Part shown: positions 1-8,590 of the stretch, one piece after another
How the letters are laid out: each line of letters starts with the position of its first letter
Numbering within the stretch: position 1 is the first letter of the stretch
NCBI GenBank assembly: GCA_905198295.1
Contig: CAJKBW010000024.1
Span: 1-36,028 of the forward strand
DNA: 36,028 bases
Direction of reading: 5' to 3'
Origin: an uncultured Oscillospiraceae bacterium
GTDB taxonomy: Bacteria > Bacillota > Clostridia > Oscillospirales > Acutalibacteraceae
Position numbers and translations under genes: made by a program
The notes under the pieces: model-generated
The model's database searches: none
Told to the model about the DNA's origin: nothing
The model's input: only the letters and a program-made list of their open reading frames with translations

Positions 1-36
1 GGCGGAGCCGGGGACATGTCCCCGGCTCCGCCTTTT
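1..36. terminator. Perfect 32-nt palindrome, intrinsic terminator
   Basis: Positions 1-16 are the exact reverse complement of 17-32, giving a GC-rich 16-bp inverted repeat, followed on the plus strand by four T residues (33-36). It lies just past the stop codon of the minus-strand small protein gene, so it probably ends the rubrerythrin transcript. It could also serve a plus-strand gene left of the window. The minus-strand U tail would lie outside the window. Confidence 0.75.
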
Positions 37-41
37 AAAGT

Positions 42-215
42 TTACAGATCGTCGGCATCCTGGACGGGCACGCCGCCGTCCTCCGGTGTGCCCGTCCAGC
101 TGCCCTGTACATCCGAACGGATTTCGCCGCGGCCCTGTCGGCGCAGGGTGTCAGCGCTCGCCTCCGCCGGGGATTTTTTTCCGCCGCAGTGCGTTCCTTT
201 TTTCTTTTCCGTCAT
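42..215 (-). CDS. 57-residue small protein of unknown function (QGSWTG / QDADDL type)
   Basis: A short complete reading frame runs from ATG at 215 to TAA at 42. It is preceded by an AAAGGGG Shine-Dalgarno about 12 nt upstream and starts 21 nt after the rubrerythrin stop, so it is probably the second gene of that transcript. The product opens with a basic stretch (MTEKKKGTHCGGKK). It ends in an acidic, Gly/Pro-rich tail with the motifs DVQGSWTGTPEDGG and PVQDADDL at the extreme C-terminus. No membrane segment or signal peptide is visible. From memory, short clostridial hypothetical proteins with a QGSYTG-like core and a QDADDL end occur widely, but I cannot name a function. The start is well supported by the SD; expression is inferred. 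The palindrome directly after the stop fits a true 3' end. Confidence 0.72.
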   Translation of the reverse strand: MTEKKKGTHCGGKKSPAEASADTLRRQGRGEIRSDVQGSWTGTPEDGGVPVQDADDL

Positions 216-236
216 GACTGTGCCTGCCCCTTTCGC

Positions 237-776
237 TTAATAGTCTTCCACCTGCAGCTTGAACCAGGCCTGCGGTTTTTTGCAGACCGGGCACAGCGCC
301 GGCGGGGTTGCGCCGCGGTAAATATGACCGCAGTTCAGGCAGACCCAGACCGTCTCGGCATCGCGCTGGAACACCTTTCCGGTGTTCAGGTTGTCCAGCA
401 GCTTACGGAACCGCTGCTCATGGCTGTTTTCGATCTTCGCCACCAGGTCGAACAGTGCCGCGATATCGTTGAAGCCTTCTTCCTTGGCGACCTGAGCAAA
501 GCTCGCGTACATGTCGCTCCATTCGTAATGCTCGCCGGCAGCGGCATCCAGCAGGTTTTCTGCCGTCCCGCGCAGCGCGCCGCCCTGCAGGCGCTTGAAC
601 CAGATTTCGGCGTGTTCCTTTTCGTTGTTGGCGGTTTCCAGAAAAATGTTGCCGATCTGCTCATAGCCTTCTTGCTTAGCCTGCGCGGCATAGAAGGTGT
701 ATTTGTTGCGTGCCTGGCTTTCGCCGGCAAATGCGGCCATCAGGTTGGCTTCGGTACGGCTTCCCTTGAGTTCCAT
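237..776 (-). CDS. Rubrerythrin
   Basis: A 179-residue non-haem di-iron peroxidase of the cytoplasm that reduces hydrogen peroxide with electrons from rubredoxin or NADH oxidoreductases in anaerobes. The N-terminal ferritin-like four-helix domain (about residues 1-135) carries the iron-ligand motifs AGESQARNKY and NNEKEHAEIW and a later EENSHE-type helix (KIENSHEQRF). The C-terminal rubredoxin-like domain has two Cys pairs, CLNC and CPVC, for the FeS4 centre. I chose ATG at 776, which follows an AAAGGAAT SD. An upstream in-frame ATG at 812 has no SD and adds 12 non-conserved residues. The gene is followed 21 nt later by a 57-residue small protein. A CATACTA box lies about 36 nt upstream. It is certainly a rubrerythrin; its precise paralogue class is not determined. 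Confidence 0.95.
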   Translation of the reverse strand: MELKGSRTEANLMAAFAGESQARNKYTFYAAQAKQEGYEQIGNIFLETANNEKEHAEIWFKRLQGGALRGTAENLLDAAAGEHYEWSDMYASFAQVAKEEGFNDIAALFDLVAKIENSHEQRFRKLLDNLNTGKVFQRDAETVWVCLNCGHIYRGATPPALCPVCKKPQAWFKLQVEDY

Positions 777-811
777 TCTCGGACCATTCCTTTCGGTTGG
801 ATTTTCAGGCA

Positions 812-818
812 TAGTATG
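812..818 (-). promoter_or_regulatory. CATACTA box, possible sporulation-type -10 for rubrerythrin
   Basis: The minus strand reads CATACTA at 818-812, inside the small palindrome GCATAGTATGC and about 36 nt before the chosen ATG. The sequence equals the classic sigma-G -10. However, the region 17-18 nt upstream (around CGGGTA) is a poor match to the sigma-G -35, so this is only a candidate. Confidence 0.25.
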
Positions 819-907
819 CGCTGTTTTCCCAGAATTACCCGGAACAGGCGGCGTTTTTCTTCGTCAAAAGCCCGTTTTTTTCGCCCGGAATCCCGTTTTT
901 CGTCGCC

Positions 908-936
908 TTGACACCGCCCCGGCGGTAGTCTATAAT
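908..936 (+). promoter_or_regulatory. Consensus sigma-A promoter of alr
   Basis: TTGACA at 908-913 and TATAAT at 931-936 are separated by exactly 17 nt: a perfect match to the vegetative consensus. The predicted start near 943 gives a leader of about 55 nt before alr. Confidence 0.92.
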
Positions 937-997
937 CAAAAGAAGATGTTCCGATGCCGAGGCACCGGAGGCCGCCGCAGGACGGCGTTTTTATGGA

Positions 998-2167
998 ATG
1001 GGGGCTGCCGGCATGGCGGGATTTCTCAGGCGCTGTTGGGCGCAGATCGACGTGGAGGCGTTGCGGCATAATATGGCTGCGGTGCGTGCGGCGCTGCGGC
1101 CGGATTGCCGGATTATGGCGGTGGTTAAGGCCAACGCCTACGGACACGGCGATGCGGTGCTCGCGCCGTATATGCAGCGGTGCGGCGCGGACTGGTTTGC
1201 TGTCTCAAATATTGAAGAGGCCGCCATACTGCGGCGCCACGGCATTGCACAGCCGATTCTGATCCTTGGCATGACGCCGTGTGAATATGCGGGGCAGCTC
1301 GCGGAGCAGCGTCTGACCCAGACGGTATATTCCGCGGAATATGCTCATGCGTTGGCACAGAGCGCTGCGCAGGCCGGCGTGACGGTGGAGGTGCATGTCA
1401 AGGTGGACACCGGCATGAACCGCATCGGGTTTACCGCTGACGAGCCGGCCGCTGTCGCGGCGGTGTACCGCGCTGAAAACTTGCGCGCCACCGGGATTTT
1501 TACGCATTTTTCCTGTGCCGATGAGACCGGTGCGGATGCCCGCGCCTATACGCAGGCGCAGTATGCCCGCTTCTGTGCGGTATGGGAGGCGCTGCGGGCG
1601 GAGGGGATCGATCCCGGTCTGCGGCATTGCTGCAACAGCGGCGCGGTGCTGCAGTATCCGGAGATGCAGCTGGATATGGTGCGCCCCGGCATCATCCTGT
1701 ACGGCCTGTGGCCGTCGGACGACCTGCAGGGCGCTGCGGATCTGCGGCCGGTGATGACGCTGTACAGCCGGGTGGCGCTGGTCAAGCGGGTGCCGGCGGG
1801 CGCATGCATCAGTTATGGGCGGAAATATACCGCCCCGGACGAGCGGGTAATCGCCACCGTAACCTGCGGCTACGCCGACGGGTATTCCCGCGCGTTTTCC
1901 GGTCGGGCGTCGATGCTCGTGCGCGGACAGGCGGCGCCGGTGGTCGGGCGGGTGTGCATGGACCAGCTGATGCTGGACGTGACCGGAATCCCCGACGTGC
2001 AGGCGGGGGACGAGGTGATTGCGGCCGGCGGTGCGCTGCCGTTCGACGATCTCGCCCGTATCGGCGGCACCATCGGGTACGAGCTGGTATGTGGGGTGTC
2101 CCGCCGGGTGCCGCGGGTATACGTCAGCGGGGACGAGGTGCTCGCTGTGGCCGATTATCTGGAATGA
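998..2167 (+). CDS. alr: Alanine racemase
   Basis: A PLP-dependent enzyme interconverting L- and D-alanine, supplying D-alanine for peptidoglycan in the cytoplasm. The 389 residues match the family length. The N-terminal TIM barrel carries the PLP lysine in VVKANAYGHG (about residue 44). The C-terminal beta domain has SYGRKY, which probably holds the second catalytic base tyrosine, and the conserved GRVCMDQLMLDV segment. Two starts are possible: ATG at 998, or ATG at 1013 preceded by a GGGGG stretch; the shorter form loses only MGAAG. It is transcribed from a perfect consensus promoter as a single gene and is followed by the separate promoter of the rimP operon. Function is secure. Confidence 0.95.
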   Translation: MGAAGMAGFLRRCWAQIDVEALRHNMAAVRAALRPDCRIMAVVKANAYGHGDAVLAPYMQRCGADWFAVSNIEEAAILRRHGIAQPILILGMTPCEYAGQLAEQRLTQTVYSAEYAHALAQSAAQAGVTVEVHVKVDTGMNRIGFTADEPAAVAAVYRAENLRATGIFTHFSCADETGADARAYTQAQYARFCAVWEALRAEGIDPGLRHCCNSGAVLQYPEMQLDMVRPGIILYGLWPSDDLQGAADLRPVMTLYSRVALVKRVPAGACISYGRKYTAPDERVIATVTCGYADGYSRAFSGRASMLVRGQAAPVVGRVCMDQLMLDVTGIPDVQAGDEVIAAGGALPFDDLARIGGTIGYELVCGVSRRVPRVYVSGDEVLAVADYLE

Positions 2168-2229
2168 GGCCGACTGCGGTTTATGTCGGGGCGGGCCGTG
2201 TGCAGGATTTCGTATCCCAAGAAAAAAGC

Positions 2230-2258
2230 TTGCATTTTTCGGAAAACTGTGGTAAACT
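2230..2258 (+). promoter_or_regulatory. Promoter of the rimP-nusA-infB operon
   Basis: TTGCAT (2230-2235), 17-nt spacer, TAAACT (2253-2258). This is the only good sigma-A match between alr and rimP, and it leaves a leader of about 85 nt containing the hairpin at 2286. Confidence 0.7.
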
Positions 2259-2285
2259 AATCAGGATGAATATAACGTATGGTGA

Positions 2286-2310
2286 AAGAGTGGGGTGACC
2301 CGCTCTTTTA
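2286..2310 (+). promoter_or_regulatory. rimP leader stem-loop with GUGA tetraloop, terminator-like
   Basis: AAGAGTGGG (2286-2294) pairs with CCCGCTCTT (2299-2307) with one G-U wobble. The loop is GTGA, a GNRA tetraloop, and a T-rich tract (TTTTATCTTT) follows. It sits in the 5' leader between the promoter and rimP, so it can act as an attenuator of the operon. A similar hairpin upstream of rimP is, to my recollection, common in Firmicutes; the mechanism here is inferred. Confidence 0.6.
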
Positions 2311-2348
2311 TCTTTGTCGGAGGGTTCCGGCAGGGAAGGGGGCGGCGT

Positions 2349-2840
2349 ATGCCGAAAAACGGAAAGCCGGCCGGAGGCGTGGCGGCGGTTTGCTATGCGC
2401 TGGCGCAGCCGGTGGCAGAAGAACTCGGCCTGATGCTGTGGGACGTGCGCTTCGTCAAAGAGGGGGCAACCTGGTATCTGCGGTTTATCATCGATAAGGA
2501 GGAAGGCGTTGGTATCGACGACTGCGTGGCGATGTCCCGCCGGATGGATAAGCTGCTTGACGAGGCGGATCCGGTGCCGCAGTCGTATGTCATGGAGGTC
2601 GAATCCCCCGGCATCGAGCGGGAGCTGACCCGGCCGGAGCATTTTGCGGTGATGATGGGCTGGCCGGTGACGGTGAAGCTGTACCGTCCGATGGACGGCG
2701 TGCGGGAGTTTGCCGGTGAGCTGACGGACTACCAGAACGGCGATGTCACGATCGGCACGGCCGACGGACAGACGCTGACCTTTGCGAAAAAAGACATTTC
2801 CGCCGTCCGTATCCGCGAGGACGACCTGGACGAGGAATAA
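2349..2840 (+). CDS. rimP: Ribosome maturation factor RimP
   Basis: A 163-residue cytoplasmic factor needed for 30S subunit maturation. The N-terminal alpha/beta domain runs from about residue 15 to 95, with the family motifs LGLMLWDVRFVKEG, LRFIID and the DCVAMSRRMDKLLDE helix. SYVMEVESPGIERELTRPEHF and the C-terminal SH3-like barrel (to about residue 160) follow. I set the start at ATG 2349, after a strong AAGGGGG SD; an upstream in-frame ATG at 2295 lies inside the leader hairpin and is rejected. It is the first gene of the nusA-infB operon, 61 nt before nusA, as in most Firmicutes. The length is normal and nothing is odd. Confidence 0.95.
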   Translation: MPKNGKPAGGVAAVCYALAQPVAEELGLMLWDVRFVKEGATWYLRFIIDKEEGVGIDDCVAMSRRMDKLLDEADPVPQSYVMEVESPGIERELTRPEHFAVMMGWPVTVKLYRPMDGVREFAGELTDYQNGDVTIGTADGQTLTFAKKDISAVRIREDDLDEE

Positions 2841-2901
2841 ATGCGGCAGGTTCCGGACGTATAGCAGCCGGGATCCACGTAAGAAAGGATTGGTCATCAA
2901 A

Positions 2902-3963
2902 ATGAATAACACGGAGTTCTTTGAGGCACTCAAGCTGCTGGAGAAGGAGAAGGGAATCGCGGAAGACTATCTGCTTGAAAAGATCCGCGCTGCGATCGTC
3001 ATCGCGGTCAAGCGGGATTTCGGCGGCAACGACAATGTGTCGGTGGTGATGGAACCGTCGACCGGCGAATTCAGCGTCGCGCTGCTCAAGACGGTGGTCG
3101 AAGAGGTGGAGGATCCCGAGACCGAGATGCTGCCCGAGGAGGCGGTTAAGTATTCCAAGAAGGCCGTCGTCGGGGACACGGTGCAGATTCCGCTGGAGAC
3201 CAAGCAGTTTGGCCGTATCGCCGCCCAGACCGCCAAGCATGTGATCCGGCAGGGTATCCGCGAGGCGGAGCGCGGCCAGCAGATGCAGGAATTCCAGCGC
3301 CGCAATCAGGAACTGATCACCGCCCTGGTGACCCGGGTGGATCCGGTCACCGGTGCCGTTACGGTGGAAATCGGCAAGGCGGAGGCGGTGCTGCCCAAGA
3401 GCGAGCAGATCGGCGATGAGGTGATCCGCGAGGGACAGCGCATCAAGGTGTATGTCGTGGATGTGCGTGAGGGCGACAAGGGGCCGCGCGTGCTGATCTC
3501 CCGTTCGCACCCGGGGCTGGTCAAGCGGCTGTTTGAAATGGAGGTCCCGGAGATCTTCAATGGCGTGGTGGAAATCAAGGCGGTTTCCCGTGAAGCCGGT
3601 TCCCGCACCAAGCTTGCGGTGCTCGCGCACGACGAAAACGTGGATGCGGTCGGTGCCTGCATCGGTCCGCGCAGCGCGCGGGTGGGCGGCATCGTCGAGG
3701 AGCTCGGCGGCGAGAAGATCGATATCGTGGAATACAGCGAGGATCCCGAGAAGTTCATCGCCGCGGCGCTGTCGCCCGCAAAGGTGCTGAAGGTCGAGGT
3801 CGATCCGGAAGGGGTCAAATCCTGCCGCGTAACCGTGCCGGACGGCCAGCTTTCACTGGCGATCGGCAACAAGGGACAGAATGCCCGGCTGGCTGCCAAG
3901 CTGACCGGCTGGAAAATCGATATCCGCCCCGAAAGCGGATTTTATGGAGAAGAAGAGGCCTGA
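2902..3963 (+). CDS. nusA: Transcription termination/antitermination factor NusA
   Basis: A 353-residue RNA polymerase-associated factor that modulates pausing, intrinsic termination and antitermination. Domains in order: the N-terminal RNAP-binding domain (about 1-125, starting MNNTEFFEALKLLEKEKGI), S1 (about 135-200, with VTRVDPVTGAVTVEIGKAEAVLP), then KH1 and KH2 (about 230-345, with the GxxG-type loops IGPRSARV and IGNKGQNARLA). It lacks the C-terminal acidic repeats of proteobacterial NusA, as is normal for Firmicutes. ATG 2902 is preceded by AAAGGA about 13 nt upstream; the open frame extends further upstream but overlaps rimP. The function is secure. Confidence 0.96.
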   Translation: MNNTEFFEALKLLEKEKGIAEDYLLEKIRAAIVIAVKRDFGGNDNVSVVMEPSTGEFSVALLKTVVEEVEDPETEMLPEEAVKYSKKAVVGDTVQIPLETKQFGRIAAQTAKHVIRQGIREAERGQQMQEFQRRNQELITALVTRVDPVTGAVTVEIGKAEAVLPKSEQIGDEVIREGQRIKVYVVDVREGDKGPRVLISRSHPGLVKRLFEMEVPEIFNGVVEIKAVSREAGSRTKLAVLAHDENVDAVGACIGPRSARVGGIVEELGGEKIDIVEYSEDPEKFIAAALSPAKVLKVEVDPEGVKSCRVTVPDGQLSLAIGNKGQNARLAAKLTGWKIDIRPESGFYGEEEA

Positions 3964-4054
3964 GTAAGCTTTCCGGCCGCGGATGCCGTTCGGCGCGCCG
4001 GTCATGCAGAATGGCTGTATAAACCGGTTTCGGCCGGCATAAGGAGTGAGAGAA

Positions 4055-4327
4055 ATGCGGACAAAAAAGGTGCCGCTGCGCAAATGCGTGGGCTGCAGCG
4101 AAATGAAGGAAAAAAAGCAGCTGGTGCGGGTGGTCAGAAGCCCGGAAGGGGACATCTCGCTGGATCTGACCGGCCGGAAGCCGGGGCGTGGCGCCTATGT
4201 CTGCGCGTCTCTGCCCTGCCTGCAGGCTGCCCGCAAAGCCAAAAGGCTCGAACGCGCATTTTCCTGCGCGATTCCAGCCGAGGTGTACGACCGTATGGAG
4301 GAGGAATTGCAGAACAGTGGAGGATAA
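4055..4327 (+). CDS. rnpM: RNase P modulator RnpM (YlxR family)
   Basis: A 90-residue YlxR-family protein (DUF448), recently named RnpM because it binds RNase P RNA and modulates RNase P in Bacillus. Visible family hallmarks are the N-terminal PLRKCVGCSEMK segment, RVVRSPEG, and the central GRKPGRGAYVC motif. The start ATG 4055 follows AAGGAG (4041-4046) with 8-nt spacing; a GTG at 4046 overlaps that SD and is rejected. It lies between nusA and rplGA, the usual position. Its last codons overlap the start of the next gene by 11 nt, suggesting translational coupling. Confidence 0.9.
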   Translation: MRTKKVPLRKCVGCSEMKEKKQLVRVVRSPEGDISLDLTGRKPGRGAYVCASLPCLQAARKAKRLERAFSCAIPAEVYDRMEEELQNSGG

Positions 4328-4661
4328 GGCCATAAACGCCGTTGCCGGCCTGCTGGGTATCGCCCGGCGCGCCGGGCGCCTAAGCACCGGTTTTGATGCG
4401 GTGTGCGCGCAGATCGGCGAAGGGAAAGCAGAGCTGGTGCTGCTGGCCTGCGATCTGTCCGAAAAAACCGGCAAGGAGCTGCGGTATGCAGCCCGGGACC
4501 GGAAACTGTCCGCCATACGGCTGCCTTTGGATAAGGAGACGATCAGCCGTGCGCTCGGCCTGAAAAAGCCGGTGGGCGTGCTGGCGCTGACCGATAAGGG
4601 ATTTGCGGATGCCGTCCGCAGACAATGCCGCGATGAGATTGAGGAGGTAACTGCCCTATGA
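4317..4661 (+). CDS. rplGA: L7Ae-family ribosomal/K-turn protein YlxQ
   Basis: A 114-residue member of the L7Ae/L30e/S12e/Gadd45 family, which binds kink-turn RNA. The family pattern is visible in [37 protein letters not shown] and [21 protein letters not shown] start at 4317 is supported by the overlap with rnpM and by the GGAGGAGG tract 13-18 nt upstream. An open frame further upstream overlaps rnpM and is not used. The stop overlaps the ATG of infB (4658), indicating translational coupling. The position is the same as in other Firmicutes; the exact role remains unclear in the family. Confidence 0.88.
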   Translation: MEDKAINAVAGLLGIARRAGRLSTGFDAVCAQIGEGKAELVLLACDLSEKTGKELRYAARDRKLSAIRLPLDKETISRALGLKKPVGVLALTDKGFADAVRRQCRDEIEEVTAL

Positions 4662-7039
4662 TGATGAAATACCGCGTAAGCGAGGTAGCCAAGGATTTTG
4701 AAGTGCCCGGCAAGGAGATTATTGCCGTGCTGGCCGAATATACCGACACACCGAAAAAGAGCATGACGGCGCTTGAGGAAGAAGAGCTCGACTGGGTATT
4801 TGAGACGATGACCCAGAAGCATCAGGTGGAGAGCTTTGATGCCTATTTTGCTGCCGGAGAGAAAAAGCGGGAGGAAGCGGCGGCCAAATCGGCCGCAAAG
4901 GCTGCAGAGGCGGCGCAGATGCCGGCCGCAAAAGCCGCAGCCCCGGCAGCATCCGCGGGCAAACCCGTTCAGGGTCAGCCGGCGCGTCCGGCAGGAAAGC
5001 AGCCGTCCGGCCAGCAGCCGGTGCAGCCGCAGAAACCGAAGGGGCCGCAGACGCCTAAGGCGCCGGTGGAGCGCCGTACGGTCGATACCCGTACCCCGCA
5101 GGTCAACGTCGGTAAATACGATGAGAAGTTCGATGTCCTTGCCCAGACCTCCAACCGGGTTCAGGGTGACGGCGGTGCAATCAAGAAGCAGAAACTCAAC
5201 CAGCGCTCCCAGCAGTACCGCAAGCCGCAGCGCCGCCGGGAAACCGAGGCCGAGCGGATGCGCCGCATCCAGCTTGAACGGCAGAAAAAGCCGATCACCA
5301 TCACCGTCGGCGACACGATCACCGTCGGCGAGCTGGCAATGCGCCTGAAGGCGACCGCTGGTGAGGTCATCAAAAAGCTGATGGTCATGGGCGTGATGGC
5401 GTCGGTCAACGAGGAAATTGACTTCGACACCGCGTTCCTGGTCGCGGAAGAGATGCACGCCAAGGTGGAGCGCGAGGTGGTGGTCACCATCGAGGAGCGC
5501 ATCATTGATGACAGTGAGGATACCGATACCGACCTGATGCCCCGCGATCCGGTCGTGGTGGTTATGGGTCACGTCGACCACGGCAAGACCTCCATCCTCG
5601 ACTACATCCGCAAAACCAAGGTGACCGCCGGTGAAGCGGGCGGCATCACTCAGCATATCGGCGCCTACCGTGTGGACGTCGACGGCCAGAAGATCACCTT
5701 CCTTGACACCCCGGGCCATGCGGCGTTCACCTCGATGCGCGCCCGCGGCGCCCAGATCACTGATATTGCTATCCTGGTTGTGGCGGCAGACGATGGCATC
5801 ATGCCGCAGACGGTGGAAGCGATCAACCACGCCAAGGCCGCCGGTGTTTCGATTATCGTCGCGATCAACAAAATGGATAAGCCCGCCGCCAACCCTGACC
5901 GCGTGCTGCAGCAGCTCACGGAATACGAGCTGGTGCCGGAAGAATGGGGCGGTGATGTGATATGCGTGCCGGTGTCGGCGCATACCGGCATGGGCATGGA
6001 CCGGCTGCTTGAGTCGATCCTGCTGGTCGCGGAAATGAAGGAGCTCAAGGCGAATCCGGACCGCGCCGCGAAGGGCACGGTTGTGGAAGCGCGGCTGGAT
6101 AAGGGCCGCGGCCCGATCGCCACCGTGCTTGTGCAGAATGGAACGCTGCATTCTGGGGATATTATAGTGGCGGGCACGGCGGTCGGCCGTGTGCGCGCGA
6201 TGACCGATGACCGCGGACGCAGGGCCGAAATCGCCGGCCCGTCGGTGCCGGTAGAGATCATGGGTCTCGACGAGGTGCCGACCGCGGGCGATATTTTCAA
6301 CGCTGTCACCGACGAACGGCTCGCGCGCGAGCTGGTTGAGCAGCGCAAGACCTCCGCGAAGGAAGAGCAGTTCAGTCAGTACCAGAAAGTCACCCTCGAC
6401 AACCTGTTTGACCAGATGCAGCTCGGCGAGATGAAAGAGCTGAACATCATCGTCAAGGCGGATGTGCAGGGTTCGGTGGAAGCGGTGCGGCAGTCGCTCG
6501 AAAAGCTGTCCAACGATGAAGTGCGGGTGCGGGTCATCCACGGTGCGGTCGGCGCGGTCAGCGAAAGCGACGTTATGCTGGCAAGTGCGTCGAACGCGAT
6601 CATCGTCGGTTTCAACGTGCGGCCGGAGCCGCTCGCGCAGGATGCCGCCGAGCGCAGCAGCGTGGAGGTGCGGCTGTACCGCATCATCTATGACTGCATC
6701 GAGGAAATCGAAGCGGCCATGAAAGGCATGCTCGCGCCGAAGACCCGCGAGGTTATGCACGGCCGCGTTGAAGTGCGCGAGGTGTACCGTATCACCAATG
6801 TCGGCACGGTGGCCGGCTGCTATGTCCTCGAGGGCAAGGTGCTGCGCAATGACCTGCTGCGGGTGGTCCGGGACGGCATCATTGTTGCGGACGACAAAAT
6901 GGCCTCCCTCAAGCGCTTTAAGGACGACGTCAAGGAGGTCGCACAGGGCTACGAATGCGGTATCGGTCTGGAGAAGTTCAACGACATCAAGGTCGGCGAT
7001 ATCTACGAAACCTATATCGTGGAGGAATACCGCGACTGA
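4658..7039 (+). CDS. infB: Translation initiation factor IF-2
   Basis: A 793-residue GTPase that delivers initiator fMet-tRNA to the 30S subunit. Order of domains: first IF2_N helical module (about 4-55), an Ala/Pro/Gln-rich linker (about 65-200), a second IF2_N module around [10 protein letters not shown], then the G domain. The G domain has G1 GHVDHGKT near residue 304, G3 DTPGHAAF, G4 NKMD and G5 SA. Domains II, III and the C-terminal tRNA-binding domain follow and are complete to the end YIVEEYRD. Of three consecutive ATGs (4658, 4661, 4664), the first has the best spacing (10 nt) from AGGAGG at 4642-4647. It overlaps the rplGA stop. Function is secure. The opposite strand is open over most of the gene, but that is a GC-skew artefact. 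Confidence 0.98.
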   Translation: MMMKYRVSEVAKDFEVPGKEIIAVLAEYTDTPKKSMTALEEEELDWVFETMTQKHQVESFDAYFAAGEKKREEAAAKSAAKAAEAAQMPAAKAAAPAASAGKPVQGQPARPAGKQPSGQQPVQPQKPKGPQTPKAPVERRTVDTRTPQVNVGKYDEKFDVLAQTSNRVQGDGGAIKKQKLNQRSQQYRKPQRRRETEAERMRRIQLERQKKPITITVGDTITVGELAMRLKATAGEVIKKLMVMGVMASVNEEIDFDTAFLVAEEMHAKVEREVVVTIEERIIDDSEDTDTDLMPRDPVVVVMGHVDHGKTSILDYIRKTKVTAGEAGGITQHIGAYRVDVDGQKITFLDTPGHAAFTSMRARGAQITDIAILVVAADDGIMPQTVEAINHAKAAGVSIIVAINKMDKPAANPDRVLQQLTEYELVPEEWGGDVICVPVSAHTGMGMDRLLESILLVAEMKELKANPDRAAKGTVVEARLDKGRGPIATVLVQNGTLHSGDIIVAGTAVGRVRAMTDDRGRRAEIAGPSVPVEIMGLDEVPTAGDIFNAVTDERLARELVEQRKTSAKEEQFSQYQKVTLDNLFDQMQLGEMKELNIIVKADVQGSVEAVRQSLEKLSNDEVRVRVIHGAVGAVSESDVMLASASNAIIVGFNVRPEPLAQDAAERSSVEVRLYRIIYDCIEEIEAAMKGMLAPKTREVMHGRVEVREVYRITNVGTVAGCYVLEGKVLRNDLLRVVRDGIIVADDKMASLKRFKDDVKEVAQGYECGIGLEKFNDIKVGDIYETYIVEEYRD

Positions 7040-7066
7040 CCGGGTGCCGGCAGGATAACGGGGCGG

Positions 7067-7083
7067 AAGCCTTCGGGCTCCTC
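7067..7083 (+). other. Small hairpin with cUUCGg loop between infB and rbfA
   Basis: AGCC and GGCT close a UUCG loop with a C-G closing pair, an unusually stable tetraloop, in the 94-nt infB-rbfA spacer. No long T tract follows, so it is more likely an RNA-processing or stability element than a terminator. Confidence 0.35.
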
Positions 7084-7133
7084 CCTTTCCGGCATGTCCG
7101 CAGGCATGCGGCCCGCTGACAGAAAGGAACCAT

Positions 7134-7520
7134 ATGGCAAGCTATAAAATGAGCCGCACGAGCGAGGACATCCTCCGGGAGCTGACCGCGATTCTGCGTA
7201 CGGTCAAGGATCCGCGGGTCAACGGCCCACAGGGAGCGGGGATGCTCAGCATCGTGCGGGTGGAAGTCACCAACGACATGTCCTATGCGACGGTGTATAT
7301 CAGCTCGATGGATGGTCTGGAGGCTGCAAAAGAAGCGGTCCGGGGATTGAAATCCGCGGCGGGCTATATGCGCCGGGAGCTGGGACAGGCGCTGCATCTG
7401 CGGCATGTGCCGGAGCTGCGCTTTGTGGCGGACAGCTCGATCGAATACAGCGTAAATATCTATAAAAAGCTCGAGGAGCTTGAAAAGCAGGAAAAGGAAG
7501 GCGGCGGGCACGAAGCCTGA
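7134..7520 (+). CDS. rbfA: 30S ribosome-binding factor RbfA
   Basis: A 128-residue KH-fold factor for late 30S maturation and cold adaptation that acts on the 5' end of 16S rRNA. The characteristic start RTSEDILRELTAILRTVKDPRV is followed by LSIVRVEVTNDMSYATVYIS, the AGYMRRELGQALHLRHVPELRFVADSSIEYS segment and a charged C-terminal helix. AGAAAGGA lies 7 nt before ATG 7134. The length is typical. It belongs to the rimP-infB operon, 94 nt after infB. Confidence 0.96.
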   Translation: MASYKMSRTSEDILRELTAILRTVKDPRVNGPQGAGMLSIVRVEVTNDMSYATVYISSMDGLEAAKEAVRGLKSAAGYMRRELGQALHLRHVPELRFVADSSIEYSVNIYKKLEELEKQEKEGGGHEA

Positions 7521-7613
7521 AGCTTCCCGGGCCGTGCGCGCCGGCCGGTGTGGCTTCGGCGGCATGCGGCGGGCCGACGCCCGATTCCTGCGAGAAAGGA
7601 ACGGTCAATCACC

Positions 7614-8573
7614 ATGAGTAAGGCTGTCACGGCCGCCCAGGCGGCAAGGCTGCTGCTTGAGGCAAATGACATTCTGATCCTGACCCATCAGTATCCCGAC
7701 GGTGATACGCTCGGTTCGGGCTACGCGCTGTGCCGTGCGCTGCTGAAGGCCGGGCGCCGGACACGGGTGGTGTGTTCGGATCCGATTCCGGAAAAATACG
7801 ATTATCTGCTGGACGGGCTGGAGGAGCCGGATTTTGAACCGGCATTCATCTGTGCGGTGGATGTGGCCGACACCAAGCTGCTCGGTTCTCTCAGGCGGTA
7901 TGAAGGCAATATCCGGCTGTGCATCGACCATCACGGCTCGAACGTGCAGTATGCGGAATATCTGCTGCTCGACGCACAGAGCACCGCGACGGCGATGCTG
8001 GTGGCGGACGTTATCCGGGAGCTTGGTGTGCCGGTGGACAAGCCGATCGCCGACTGCCTGTATACTGGCATTGCCACCGACAGCGGCTGTTTCAAATATT
8101 CCAACACCACAGCCGCCACCCATCGGCTGGCGGCTGAACTGATGGATATCGGGGCGGATTACGCAGCAATCAATCGGGCGATGTTCGATATCAAGAGCCG
8201 CGCCCGGGTGGAACTGGAGCGGCTTGCGCTCGAAAGCATGAAGTTTTATCTTGGTGGCCGCTGTGCCGTGATGATCATCACCAATGAAATGGTGGAAGCA
8301 AGCGGTGCAAAAGAAAACGATATGGAAGGCCTCGCGCCGCTGCCGCGGCAGATCGAAGGGGTATGGGTCGGGGTGACCCTGCGGCAGAAGGCGGACGGCG
8401 CCTTCAAAGTGAGCGTGCGCACCGGCACCCATGCCGATGCGTCCGCCATCTGTGTGAAGCTCGGCGGCGGCGGACATGTCTGCGCCGCAGGATGTGCAAT
8501 GGCCGGTCCGGCGGAGGACGCCGTTGCGCGGATACTGTCTGTTGTGGCGGAGACAGTGGAGGGGATCCGCTGA
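7614..8573 (+). CDS. nrnA: DHH/DHHA1 phosphoesterase, nanoRNase / pAp phosphatase type
   Basis: A 319-residue member of the DHH-DHHA1 family. In Firmicutes, NrnA degrades 2-5-nt RNA and pGpG and dephosphorylates pAp. Metal-binding motifs seen: HQYPDGDTLGS (His25, Asp29, Asp31), the VDVAD Asp near 83, the eponymous DHH at 105-107, and ATDSGCFKYSN. The C-terminal DHHA1 domain ends in GGGGHVCAAGCAM. ATG 7614 follows an AAAGGAAC SD; an upstream in-frame ATG at 7548 lies in GC-rich spacer and is rejected. Its place between rbfA and truB is the classic Firmicutes order. The family is secure; the physiological substrate is inferred. Confidence 0.92.
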   Translation: MSKAVTAAQAARLLLEANDILILTHQYPDGDTLGSGYALCRALLKAGRRTRVVCSDPIPEKYDYLLDGLEEPDFEPAFICAVDVADTKLLGSLRRYEGNIRLCIDHHGSNVQYAEYLLLDAQSTATAMLVADVIRELGVPVDKPIADCLYTGIATDSGCFKYSNTTAATHRLAAELMDIGADYAAINRAMFDIKSRARVELERLALESMKFYLGGRCAVMIITNEMVEASGAKENDMEGLAPLPRQIEGVWVGVTLRQKADGAFKVSVRTGTHADASAICVKLGGGGHVCAAGCAMAGPAEDAVARILSVVAETVEGIR

Positions 8574-8590
8574 GGCATAGGAGGGGTTGC

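Noticed and set aside
3815..6760. 981-codon open frame on the minus strand opposite infB
   Set aside because: It is the complement of nusA/rnpM/infB and shows no domain; high GC at third codon positions removes antisense stops.
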